From positions 124,001-188,000 of the forward strand of contig BQJC01000001.1 in NCBI GenBank assembly GCA_021604505.1: a stretch of DNA of 64,000 nucleotides, in the 5' to 3' direction. The notes under the pieces were generated by a model. The model did not search any database and was not told the DNA's origin. It saw only the letters and a list, made by a program, of their open reading frames with translations. This document shows, one piece after another, positions 7,930-15,545 of the stretch. The translations under genes and the position numbers were made by a program. Position 1 is the stretch's first letter. Each line of letters begins with the position of its first letter. Origin of the DNA: Nitrospinaceae bacterium (GTDB lineage Bacteria; Nitrospinota; Nitrospinia; Nitrospinales; VA-1).

Positions 7930-8718
7930 ATGGCACAGGTAAGCGATGCGGCGGCAAGCCCTCTGAATTCTTTGGGTCCTTTACAGGCCGAGGGAGCGGG
8001 GCAAAAAAACAAGCCAGCCCGTGATGCGGGCGAGGGGGTGGAAGATGAGAAAAATAATGGTGTTGAAACGAAGGACCCCGGAAAAAACACCCGTGATGTC
8101 CGCCCAAACGAAGACCAGGTTCGACTCAGCCGGGAAGCCCGGGACCAGAACAGGGAGTCCCGCGCCGATGAAGGCAGCAGAAATGAAAACAATCTTCGTC
8201 CGCAGAGAGAGCGGATTGACAATGAACGCGGTGCGGCTCAAAAATTTAGAGACCTTGAAGATACCAACGCCCGAGGTGTCCGTGGGTTGGACGAAGCCGC
8301 CCCTCCGGTTGAATCTGAAAATCCCGGAAACAATCGAACCCAGGAAATAGGTGAAGCTCGTGCCCAGATCCGTGAGGCCGAAGAACCCCGCACGAATTTG
8401 GAACAACACGCCGCAGACAGCAAAAATGCGGAAGTTCAGTTGCGGGAATTTCAGACTAAAGATGAGATTCGCGTAGAGCCGAAGATCGTGTCCGAAGCGG
8501 TCGAGGAAATTGAAGGCCAGCGGGCAAAAGCCGAAGCGGCGAAAGAGCCTGCGCTGGAACCGCCGTCCCAAAGAATCGACCCGAATGACCCCGCGTTGCA
8601 GTCTGAAAGATCAGCGGCGATTAAGGAGCAGAACGATCCCGAAGGAAGTAGGAAGGACCCCCCGAATCCGGTCAGTGTTCAAACCGAAACGGGGCAGAAT
8701 GTCGATGATTTGATTTAA
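7930..8718 (+). CDS. Highly charged, predicted disordered protein of the flagellar locus
   Basis: 262 residues, almost entirely polar and charged (Glu, Asp, Arg, Asn, Gln, Pro), with no hydrophobic core, cysteine, signal peptide or membrane segment. One motif stands out near residue 60 (NEDQVRLSREARDQ), resembling the short IDRVSISTAARKM motif of the small protein at 11400, a pattern common in small flagellar proteins. The ATG at 7930 directly follows GGAGGAAAGG; an upstream in-frame GTG at 7903 is less likely. The two GGA triplets over the ribosome-binding site could bind CsrA. It sits behind the sigma-28 promoter. Function unknown; an exported linker or secretion-control role is conceivable. 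Confidence 0.7.
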   Translation: MAQVSDAAASPLNSLGPLQAEGAGQKNKPARDAGEGVEDEKNNGVETKDPGKNTRDVRPNEDQVRLSREARDQNRESRADEGSRNENNLRPQRERIDNERGAAQKFRDLEDTNARGVRGLDEAAPPVESENPGNNRTQEIGEARAQIREAEEPRTNLEQHAADSKNAEVQLREFQTKDEIRVEPKIVSEAVEEIEGQRAKAEAAKEPALEPPSQRIDPNDPALQSERSAAIKEQNDPEGSRKDPPNPVSVQTETGQNVDDLI

Positions 8719-9102
8719 ATTACCACGCCCGCCAGCATCACGCTGATCGGGCCGCTCTCAGGGTAACATGTCTTAGAGGAGACAGCTGATACACTTCAAA
8801 CCCAACGGAAAGGTTGGGATGAGGGAAAACCTTCTACTTGAATTGGAATGGTTGGCAGCCCCCAATTCTAACAGGAAGGTTCGGTTTCAGCCACGTTTAG
8901 CCTGAAAGGAGCCTGCCGAATTCCGGCAGGGCTTCAACAAGTTGTTGGAAACCACAGCCGAACTGTATGCACGCGACACCGGCGAGGCGGGCGTTTTTTT
9001 TTAACTGCCTGACAAAAAACCCTTGCCAGATATTCTTATCGGCTTTTGATCTTCGGCACTTGAACTGTTTCCCGAGAGCTTGCATGTATTAAGGATCTGA
9101 CG
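8719..9102. other. 384-base intergenic region before fliD
   Basis: It holds no convincing gene. It contains a weak CCAGC/GCTG hairpin after the previous gene, the GGA-rich structured segment described separately (about 8774-8950), a run of nine T at 8994-9002 after GC-rich sequence, and on the minus strand a perfect sigma-28 -10 box GCCGATAA (9043-9036) whose -35 is poor. fliD itself has AAGGAT as ribosome-binding site. Confidence 0.5.
8774..8950 (+). ncRNA. Candidate structured RNA with many GGA motifs
   Basis: Nested complementary segments are visible. CCCAAC/GTTGGG closes a GGAAAG loop (about 8800-8818). AACCTTC (8828-8834)/GAAGGTT (8875-8881) encloses GAATTGG (8840-8846)/CCAATTC (8862-8868). 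CCTGCCG (8912-8918)/CGGCAGG (8924-8930) forms another hairpin. Eight GGA triplets occur within about 180 bases, one exactly in a hairpin loop, the pattern of CsrA/RsmA-binding RNAs; csrA and fliW are present at 31163-31863. It could be a CsrA-sequestering RNA or the structured 5' leader of fliD. No promoter was identified. Confidence 0.4.
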
Positions 9103-10938
9103 ATGCAGGTTACGGGAAGTCAAAATTCCTCCTTTCTCTATTTTTCTCCGACATCAGGGAGAAAAGCGTCCCCTTCGCTTGCAGAACCCCAGGTAAAGAT
9201 TGCTCTGAGCGAAACGCCCCGTTCAAACAGGCGGGATATCCTGTTCGATTCCTTCAAACGGTCTCAAGGGGGGATCAATTCCCTGCAAGCCACCGGTCCG
9301 CTCGCCCTGTTTCGGACACAGGATGCCGTTAAATTTCTCTCCGTGAACGTTGACTCTCAGCGTTTTCCAGTTGCCGATGATTTGAGCAAAACCCCGCGGT
9401 TTAGCGAATTGCAAATCGACCGGCTGGGCGACCTCAAGAACTCACTGCAAACCCTGCAAAGCCGGGTTTCCAGATTACAGAATGAAGACGCCTTGAACTT
9501 TCGCGGCGCAAAGTCTACAAAGCCCGATGTCATCCAGGTGGAAGCGGGTAAAAACAGTCCCGTAACCGATTTTTCAGTCCGGGCTGACCGATTGGCCCAG
9601 GAAGACGTCCGGGTGTCAGACGAGCAATCCACTCCTCTGGGGTCGCTGGGTCTTTCAGGGAGTTTCTTTATCAATGGAATCAAGGTAACGGTCCAGGATT
9701 CGGATTCGGTTTTTGAGATCAGAAATAAAATCAACTTTGGCGAGGATCAGAATCGCAACGGAATATTAGACGGGCCGGAAGATTTAAACGGCAACAATCT
9801 CCTGGAGTCCTACAGCGTCGCCGCTACGGAGTTCGGACCGGGGGTGTTTGTCAATGAAGATCTGGATGGCGACGGAGCTTTAGACCCCGCAGAAGACAGC
9901 AACAACAACAAGCGTCTGGATGGTGGTATCACAGAAACCAGGGCGGTCGCCAGCGTTCAGGACAACCGGCTGGTGTTCACCAGTTTGACGGGAAGCGACA
10001 CGCGAATCGACTTGCGCGACGACGACAATGTTCTTCTCGCCCTTGGGTTTTTTGAACGCGATAGAAAAGGAAATCCCATATTAAAAGAACGGCAGTTCGA
10101 TTCCGGAAACCCGCCGGTGAATTTGAACAAGAACCCCGAAAGTGCACAAATCGAGGTTGATGGAGAAACCGTCACCAACCCCACCAACAGCTTTCAAAAC
10201 GTTGCTGAAGACACGACCCTGACCGTCAAACAGATTTCCCAGCGTAAGGCTAAGATCAGCCTTTTAATCGACGCCTCGCAAGTGGTTTCACAAATTCAAT
10301 CCCTGTTTGAGCAGTTCAATGCCGCCGCCATCACTTTGAATACGGTTCTGGGGCAATCCGCCGCCTTCGGCCAGGACCAGGACATTCAAAAAATCCGCGA
10401 GGGTCTCACAGGCGGGCCGCAGGAAAAAACCAAAGAGTTGAGCCAAAGAAACGATAACCTCGAAGCGACGCTAGGGTCCAGGGAAAACCAGAAGCTGCTG
10501 GGCATCGACGTTAAAAATACCGGGAAAAACCGGGTGCAGGACGAGTCCATATTATCTGCTGTTCGCTCTGTAAAAAGTGGAGAGAATCCTTCCTTCAATG
10601 GAGCGGGAGGAAACCGGGTCCAGCGGTTGACGGCGATCGGCATCAAGACCCAGGAAGATGACACGTTTGTGGTCGACGTTAAGAAACTGGACCGGGCGTT
10701 GAACATCAATTCAGAAGAAGTGTTGGACTTGTTAAACAATCCGGAAAACGGTATTCTCCCCCTACTCGATAAACAATTGAACCGCATTCTCGATTCCGGG
10801 TTGGGAGATATCGACCTCAAGCGGCAGGAGATTTCATTACGCGCAAGCAATCCTGATCCCGCTCGCGGAAAATTGCGTCAATTCGAGGAAAGCTCTAACT
10901 TAAAACGCACCCTTCAAAATCTAATTGCGGTGGCTTGA
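9103..10938 (+). CDS. fliD: Flagellar hook-associated protein 2 (filament cap) with EF-hand-like insertion
   Basis: 611 residues. FliD caps the growing filament and directs flagellin assembly. The C-terminal part shows FliD features (SLFEQFNAAAITLNTVLGQ, RLTAIGIKTQEDDTFVVDVKKLDRAL, then a coiled-coil tail). A hook IN-type domain lies at about 140-320 (DFSVRADRLAQ, DSVFEIRNKIN ... VASVQDNRLVFTSLTGSD). It is interrupted by about 65 residues with two canonical calcium-loop patterns, DQNRNGILDGPE (215-226) and DLDGDGALDPAE (253-264), each followed by a shorter Asp/Asn-rich segment. The N-terminal 100 residues are not typical. AAGGAT before the ATG serves as ribosome-binding site. The next gene starts directly after the stop. 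Confidence 0.85.
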   Translation: MQVTGSQNSSFLYFSPTSGRKASPSLAEPQVKIALSETPRSNRRDILFDSFKRSQGGINSLQATGPLALFRTQDAVKFLSVNVDSQRFPVADDLSKTPRFSELQIDRLGDLKNSLQTLQSRVSRLQNEDALNFRGAKSTKPDVIQVEAGKNSPVTDFSVRADRLAQEDVRVSDEQSTPLGSLGLSGSFFINGIKVTVQDSDSVFEIRNKINFGEDQNRNGILDGPEDLNGNNLLESYSVAATEFGPGVFVNEDLDGDGALDPAEDSNNNKRLDGGITETRAVASVQDNRLVFTSLTGSDTRIDLRDDDNVLLALGFFERDRKGNPILKERQFDSGNPPVNLNKNPESAQIEVDGETVTNPTNSFQNVAEDTTLTVKQISQRKAKISLLIDASQVVSQIQSLFEQFNAAAITLNTVLGQSAAFGQDQDIQKIREGLTGGPQEKTKELSQRNDNLEATLGSRENQKLLGIDVKNTGKNRVQDESILSAVRSVKSGENPSFNGAGGNRVQRLTAIGIKTQEDDTFVVDVKKLDRALNINSEEVLDLLNNPENGILPLLDKQLNRILDSGLGDIDLKRQEISLRASNPDPARGKLRQFEESSNLKRTLQNLIAVA

Positions 10939-10940
10939 CG

Positions 10941-11381
10941 ATGAAACGAAACGATCCGGCAGTATCGGTTTTAAAGTTTTTACAGGAAGAGAAAAAGCAT
11001 TACGACGAACTTTTGCAGTTGGTTAAAGAGCAGGTGGCAGTGATCGAGAAGGAGGACGAAACCCGTTTGCAGGCGATCGTTGAAGAAAAAGACGGGTTGC
11101 TCAAGGCCACTCGGGGAAACGAAAGCGCGATCGAACAGGTAATCACCGGGCTTTCCGAAGAAGCGTTGACGAACGTCGAACAAGCGGCGGGAGACTTGAG
11201 AAAAGAAGTGGAGGGCGTTTTACAACAAATCATTGAGCTCGAAAACTTCTGTCAGGTGGAATTAAAAGCCAGGAAGTTTCTGGCTCAGGACAAGATCCTC
11301 GATCTCAAAGAAAGAAAAACCCTTTTGAAAGGATACAAAACATCGCAACGCATCAAACCGAAGATTTCAAAAAATGTTTAA
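10941..11381 (+). CDS. FlgN/FliT-like flagellar export chaperone
   Basis: 146 residues from the ATG at 10941, two bases after the fliD stop. Almost entirely helical, with heptad-like coiled-coil stretches (HYDELLQLVKEQVAVIEKEDETRLQAIVEEKDGLLKA) typical of FlgN-family chaperones that hold hook-associated proteins before export. FlgN serves FlgK/FlgL and FliT serves FliD; the direct fliD coupling could favour a FliT-like role, but the length and the E-x-Y-x-x-L-L N-terminal helix resemble FlgN. No fliS is seen beside fliD. Assignment rests on pattern and position. Confidence 0.65.
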   Translation: MKRNDPAVSVLKFLQEEKKHYDELLQLVKEQVAVIEKEDETRLQAIVEEKDGLLKATRGNESAIEQVITGLSEEALTNVEQAAGDLRKEVEGVLQQIIELENFCQVELKARKFLAQDKILDLKERKTLLKGYKTSQRIKPKISKNV

Positions 11382-11399
11382 CCTTTAAAAGAAAATATC

Positions 11400-11606
11400 A
11401 TGGATTTTTCAATCGTCCGCAGCACACAAATTTCCAAGGTGTACCAGAATCAGGACCGGATCGCTGAATTGAACCAGAAGTTTAAGTTCAATAGCGTTCA
11501 GGGCCAGATCGACCGGGTGAGCATTTCTACGGCTGCCCGGAAAATGCTTCTGGAAGACCAGGAAACTCAAACGACACAGGCGCCTCAAAAACCAGCTGAG
11601 GGTTAA
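11400..11606 (+). CDS. Small flagellar-locus protein with FlgM-like motif
   Basis: 68 residues, 18 bases after the FlgN-like gene. The middle carries GQIDRVSISTAARKMLLEDQ, a motif widely seen in small flagellar proteins, including the N-terminal part of FlgM anti-sigma-28 factors. The two C-terminal sigma-binding helices of FlgM are missing: the protein ends in a Gln/Pro/Thr tail (TTQAPQKPAEG). It could be a truncated or divergent anti-sigma factor, or an unrelated exported small protein. A sigma-28 promoter exists in the same locus, so an anti-sigma role is attractive but unproven. Confidence 0.6.
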   Translation: MDFSIVRSTQISKVYQNQDRIAELNQKFKFNSVQGQIDRVSISTAARKMLLEDQETQTTQAPQKPAEG

Positions 11607-11644
11607 AAAACCCGGACTTCCGGCGGGAACACCCCCCAAAGCCC

Positions 11645-11673
11645 TTGACATCGCCTGGTATTCTCCCAAGAAT
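11645..11673 (+). promoter_or_regulatory. Probable sigma-70 promoter for aroDE
   Basis: TTGACA at 11645-11650 and AAGAAT at 11668-11673 with a 17-base spacer. The -35 is perfect and the -10 matches 4 of 6. It lies 55 bases before the aroDE start and just after the flagellar cluster, marking a transcription-unit boundary. Confidence 0.55.
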
Positions 11674-11727
11674 GGGCCGGATCTAATTTCAGGCCTTCGC
11701 TCACCCTTTGTCGAAAAAGAAAAACTT

Positions 11728-13206
11728 ATGATTTGCATACCCATTGTCGGTCCTTCGATGGAGAAGGCCTTGAAGGACATTTCCGCTGCCAAGAACATCG
11801 CCGATATCATTGAACTGCGCCTCGACCTGATTTCCCGGTTCGATTTATCACAACTCACGCAAGCGACTACGCTTCCCGTGATTGTCACCAACCGCACCAA
11901 GCTGGAAGGCGGCCAGTTCAAGGGCACGGAGGAGGAGCGAGTGGATATCCTCAAGCAGGCGATTGCGGCAGGTGCGGACTACATCGACATCGAAACCTCA
12001 ACACCGAAGGAGTTACTGCAATCCGTTTTGGCAAATAAAGGAAAGACACGCGCTATTCTTTCGTACCATAACTTCAGCAACACCCTGGAAGATCTCGAAC
12101 CGCTGTACGAAATCATGTGCGACCTGCCGGGAGATATTTTAAAAATCGTGACCTACGCCCAGGATATCAACGACAATCTGAAGATGTTTCAATTGCTCAA
12201 ACGGGCGAAGCAAGAGAACCGCAAACTGATCGCCCTTTGTATGGGAGACAATGGCGAGATCAGCCGCGTTCTCTCTCCGCTTTTCGGAGGGTTTTTGACC
12301 TTTGGCGCATTGGCGACCGGTAAGGAAAGCGCGCCGGGACAGATCCTGGCAAGTACTTTGAAAAACGTTTATCGCGCCGACCGCCAGAGAGAAAATTTCA
12401 GAATTTACGGAGTCATCGGCAACCCGGTTGCAAAAAGCATGGGCTATCTGATTCACAACCGCGCGTTTCAGGAAATCGGGTCGAACGATATCTACGTGTC
12501 CTTTCTCGTGAAGAACGTCGAGAAATTTTTCAACGAGTTCAAAGCATTTTTTTCCGGCCTCAGCGTCACCATGCCCTGCAAGGAAAGCGTCATGCCTCTG
12601 CTTGATGAGGTCGATGAGACGGCAAAAAAAATAGGCGCCGTGAACACGGTGGTGAAAGAAAATAACGGTTGGAAAGGCTATAACACCGATTGCACAGGCG
12701 CCGTTCAAGCGTTGGAGGCGCATCTGGATTTAAAAAATAAAAATGTTTTGATCATCGGTTCCGGCGGGACGGCAAAAGCCATCGGCTACGGCGTGGTCGA
12801 AAAAGGGGCCCATCTCACGGTCACCTACAACCGGAATAAGGAGCGCGGCGTCAAACTGGCAGAGGAGCTGGGTTGCCGACTGGCCGGCATCCGCGATATC
12901 GGCGACCACGATTTCGATGTGTTGATCAACTGCTCTCCTGTGGGAATGAGTCCCAACGTCGATAAAACGCCTTTTTCCAACCGCTATTTGAAAAAGGAAA
13001 TGCTGGTGTTCGATTCCGTGTACAACCCGCCGGAAACCCGTCTCATCAAAGAAGCTAAAAAGGCAGGATGCAGGGTCATCTCCGGTGTGGAGTTATTCAT
13101 TAATCAGGCGGTGGGCCAGTTCGAAATGTGGGCCGGAAAAAAAGCGCCTGCCCAGGCTATGCGCGATGTGCTGATGGAGAAGATTGAGGAACAACCAGAA
13201 GGGTAA
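11728..13206 (+). CDS. aroDE: Bifunctional 3-dehydroquinate dehydratase (type I) / shikimate dehydrogenase
   Basis: 492 residues joining two consecutive shikimate-pathway enzymes. Residues 1-215 form a type I dehydroquinase: His114 (LSYHNF) and Schiff-base Lys139 (LKIVTYAQ) are in place. Residues 225-485 form shikimate dehydrogenase, with catalytic Lys285 (SVTMPCKE) and Asp321 (GYNTDC) and an NADP-binding GSGGTA loop (344-349). The substrate loop reads NPVAKSMGYLIHN, so the usual S-x-S-P is changed. Such fusions are known in plants, chlamydiae and scattered bacteria. It converts 3-dehydroquinate to shikimate with NADPH. No strong ribosome-binding site is seen. Confidence 0.93.
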   Translation: MICIPIVGPSMEKALKDISAAKNIADIIELRLDLISRFDLSQLTQATTLPVIVTNRTKLEGGQFKGTEEERVDILKQAIAAGADYIDIETSTPKELLQSVLANKGKTRAILSYHNFSNTLEDLEPLYEIMCDLPGDILKIVTYAQDINDNLKMFQLLKRAKQENRKLIALCMGDNGEISRVLSPLFGGFLTFGALATGKESAPGQILASTLKNVYRADRQRENFRIYGVIGNPVAKSMGYLIHNRAFQEIGSNDIYVSFLVKNVEKFFNEFKAFFSGLSVTMPCKESVMPLLDEVDETAKKIGAVNTVVKENNGWKGYNTDCTGAVQALEAHLDLKNKNVLIIGSGGTAKAIGYGVVEKGAHLTVTYNRNKERGVKLAEELGCRLAGIRDIGDHDFDVLINCSPVGMSPNVDKTPFSNRYLKKEMLVFDSVYNPPETRLIKEAKKAGCRVISGVELFINQAVGQFEMWAGKKAPAQAMRDVLMEKIEEQPEG

Positions 13207-13472
13207 GGATGTTTTTCAAGGCGAAGCACTATTTAGGCCAAATTTCTTGGGTCCGGCCAGGAATAAAGAGTAGTCAATTAGTTTAACAAGCTTCGTTAAA
13301 ACCCCATTTTTCATATAAATTTTCTAATATCCCAAAAGTAAACAACATGGGTTTTCAGGAAAGATTGATATTTGGTGATTTTGGGGACTTTTTTTGCTAA
13401 CATTCTAGCTTGAGTTTTGATTGCTTATTTCAAAATTCAAATGTCAAAACCCTTCCTACCTTTTTTATTCTT
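13207..13472. other. AT-rich boundary of accessory cassette
   Basis: Composition drops sharply to AT-rich after aroDE. No gene, clear terminator, direct repeat or integrase is visible. The promoter of the following three-gene cassette must lie here, but no box pair stands out. Confidence 0.4.
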
Positions 13473-14228
13473 ATGACATCATTTGAAAGATTTCCCAATG
13501 CTCCCATCCGAGAAGCAATTATAGACATCAAGGTTGAACTTCCCCAAGAAATCATTCTCGACGACCTCGAAAAATTTGGAAATGACATTAAGTCCCGCTA
13601 TCCTGAAAAAAAGAAAAGATTGTCCTGGATCGGGGAGGTAGAGTTTAAAGCGGACCATCCCCCACAAATTAAAAAGCCGGCTGGTGGCCAGGATGGTTTT
13701 CTTTTTAGTTCAGAAAAAGAACAAAAAATTGTACAAGCTCGCTTGGATGGTTTTACCTTCAACAAGTTAAAGCCCTATGATCATTGGGAAACTTTTCGAG
13801 ATGAAGGAAAAAATTTATGGGAATACTATAAAAGACTTGCTAAGCCAAAAAAGGTTACAAGGTTGGCCTTGCGATATATAAACTCAATTGAAATTCCATT
13901 AGTAGAGCCAAAAATTACTCTTAAAGAGCATATTTTAACTTATCCCGAATTTCCTGATGAATCCCCGTATAAACTTACTAACTTTCTTGTTCGACTGGAA
14001 GTGAGTGATCCCAATTCGGAGGCACGAGCAAATATTAGTCAATCCATTGAACCTGTGTCTACTGAAACCAACGTGTTGCCAATTATATTTGACATTGATT
14101 GTTATCGACTCGTAGATATTGATCCAGAAAGTAATGAAGTTTGGGAAGTATTTGAAGAGTTAAGAAACTTTAAAAATGGAATTTTCTTTGGAAGCATAAC
14201 TAAAAAAACAACGGAGCTCTTTCGATGA
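13473..14228 (+). CDS. TIGR04255-like family protein
   Basis: 251 residues from the ATG at 13473 (MTSFERFPNAPIREAIIDIKV); an upstream in-frame start at 13410 adds 21 residues without a family match. The FPNAPIREA opening, the RLDGFTFNKLKPYDHWETFRDE core and the RLALRYINSIEIP motif fit the sporadically distributed TIGR04255 family, whose function is unknown. It is AT-rich compared with aroDE upstream. Its stop overlaps the start of the next gene (ATGA at 14225-14228), indicating translational coupling in a three-gene cassette. Probably cytoplasmic. Confidence 0.82.
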   Translation: MTSFERFPNAPIREAIIDIKVELPQEIILDDLEKFGNDIKSRYPEKKKRLSWIGEVEFKADHPPQIKKPAGGQDGFLFSSEKEQKIVQARLDGFTFNKLKPYDHWETFRDEGKNLWEYYKRLAKPKKVTRLALRYINSIEIPLVEPKITLKEHILTYPEFPDESPYKLTNFLVRLEVSDPNSEARANISQSIEPVSTETNVLPIIFDIDCYRLVDIDPESNEVWEVFEELRNFKNGIFFGSITKKTTELFR

Positions 14229-14713
14229 TTGTTGATTCACAGTTTTTAAAGGAAAGACAATTAGCAAGCAGTGATTGGTCTGAGAACTTCAATCCTAAAA
14301 AAGGGACATTATATATACAAAACAAAGTTGATATTGGAGAAAGCTCAGCAGCATTTCATTTGGCTTTCACAATTTTTAAAGCGTGGTTAGAATATTCTTC
14401 TCCTATTTCAACGGAGAAAAAAAATCTTGAGAAATATTTTTTCTTTCTTGCCTCAAAATGGAGGGCAGATATGGCCTTCCAATCTTCTATTACAAAAATT
14501 GTTGAGCATCCAGCCTATAAGGAAATTATTGACCTTGGATGTGATGTTGTTCCTCTATTGCTTAAAGAACTAAAAGAGAGACCCGATCATTGGTTTGTTG
14601 CCTTAAAAAGAATTACTGGGAAAAATCCTGTTAGTGCTGATCAGCGAGGTAATTTTGATCAAATGGCACAGGCATGGCTTAAATGGGGCGAGGACAATGG
14701 AATTCACATATGA
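14225..14713 (+). CDS. Unknown accessory protein with ITGKNP motif
   Basis: 162 residues overlapping its neighbours by 4 bases on both sides. The C-terminal half (HPAYKEIIDLGCDVVPLLLKEL, PDHWFVALKRITGKNPV, MAQAWLKWG) is a pattern I recall from small proteins of accessory regions, with a helical HEAT-like look. The N-terminal half has no recognisable features. No signal peptide or membrane segment is present. The tight overlap with a TIGR04255-like gene upstream and a DUF7689-like gene downstream says the three act together. Function unknown. Confidence 0.75.
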   Translation: MIVDSQFLKERQLASSDWSENFNPKKGTLYIQNKVDIGESSAAFHLAFTIFKAWLEYSSPISTEKKNLEKYFFFLASKWRADMAFQSSITKIVEHPAYKEIIDLGCDVVPLLLKELKERPDHWFVALKRITGKNPVSADQRGNFDQMAQAWLKWGEDNGIHI

Positions 14714-15177
14714 GCATAAATTATCCACCAAATTACATAAGGAAATTAGAAAAAGAATTTCCAAGGCTTACGAATGGTAACTATACAATCACCAGCCATA
14801 GGACAAAGGATTATAATTGCATAGCATGGTCTTTTGAAGAAATAACTCGATGGTGGTGGCCAGACAAATACGAACAATATTATTGGCCGGAAAATGTCCC
14901 TAGAGTAGAGACTTTGGAATCTTTTATCCGTGCTTATCAAGATATTGGTTATTATCCCTGTTTTAACGATAATTTTGAGAGAGATTTTCAAAAGGTGGCT
15001 ATTTTTGTGGATAGCAACGGAGCCCCTACCCATGCTGCAAGACAATTATCCAATGGAAAATGGACTAGTAAACTTGGGGATGAGGTAGATATCGAACACG
15101 AACTAGAAGGTGTAGCGGGACAAAAATCCCCTTACGGAAACGTTGCGCAAATTCTAAAAAGACCTACAACCCAATAA
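14710..15177 (+). CDS. DUF7689-like protein, possible Cys/His enzyme
   Basis: 155 residues from the ATG at 14710, which overlaps the previous stop. It carries DYNCIAWSFEEITRWWWPD, THAARQLSNGKWTSKLG and DEVDIEHELEG, the hallmarks of DUF7689. The invariant-looking Cys near 40, His near 108 and Asp/His near 127-131 have the spacing of papain-like or NlpC/P60-like folds, so an enzymatic role is possible; this is inference. It is the last gene of the coupled cassette, followed 7 bases later by the convergent rhodanese gene. Confidence 0.78.
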   Translation: MSINYPPNYIRKLEKEFPRLTNGNYTITSHRTKDYNCIAWSFEEITRWWWPDKYEQYYWPENVPRVETLESFIRAYQDIGYYPCFNDNFERDFQKVAIFVDSNGAPTHAARQLSNGKWTSKLGDEVDIEHELEGVAGQKSPYGNVAQILKRPTTQ

Positions 15178-15184
15178 ATTTCTT

Positions 15185-15529
15185 TCACCCTCCCGCCCGG
15201 TACCTCGGGACCGAGGGGTCGACCACCTGCGACCAGCCGTCGATGCCGCCGATCAGGTTGTGCACGTTTTTGAATCCCGACTCCATGAGTATGACCGCTC
15301 CCCGGTAAGACCGTTCACCTATGTGGCAGTACACCACGATGTTCTCCTCGTAGAGCAGTTCCTGCACCCGGTCCGCCAGTTCGCCTAAGGGAATGTGTTC
15401 CGAACCGGGAATGGCCGCCAGCGAATGTTCCCAGGCCTCCCGGACATCCACCAGGCAAATGTCCTCCCCGTCGTCCATGCGTTTCTTTAAAACCAGGGGC
15501 TGAATTTCCAGCACTTTTGGATTTGCCAT
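15185..15529 (-). CDS. Single-domain rhodanese-like sulfurtransferase
   Basis: 114 residues forming one rhodanese domain. The N-terminal CLVDVREAWEHSLAAIPGSEHIPL and the active-site loop YCHIGERS with nucleophile Cys68 are intact, so it should form a persulfide and transfer sulfur. The six-residue loop size fits sulfur rather than phosphate or arsenate chemistry. No signal peptide, so cytoplasmic. A sigma-70-like promoter lies just upstream. The natural sulfur donor and acceptor cannot be told from context. Confidence 0.9.
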   Translation of the reverse strand: MANPKVLEIQPLVLKKRMDDGEDICLVDVREAWEHSLAAIPGSEHIPLGELADRVQELLYEENIVVYCHIGERSYRGAVILMESGFKNVHNLIGGIDGWSQVVDPSVPRYRAGG

Positions 15530-15545
15530 GATTGAAAAACGGCCT

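Noticed and set aside
7981-8571. 196-codon minus-strand open frame rich in Phe, Arg and Gly
   Set aside because: Shadow of the charged protein at 7930-8718, which has a good start site and promoter on the plus strand. Low-complexity composition creates long antisense frames.
8727-8770. Possible fifth copy of the interspersed repeat after the disordered-protein gene
   Set aside because: A CCAGC/GCTG hairpin is present but the TAACGTGCGAYGG core is not; similarity is too weak to count.
9036-9043. Perfect sigma-28 -10 box GCCGATAA on the minus strand
   Set aside because: The sequence 11 bases upstream (CAAGTGCC) does not resemble TAAAGTTT and no gene lies downstream on that strand.
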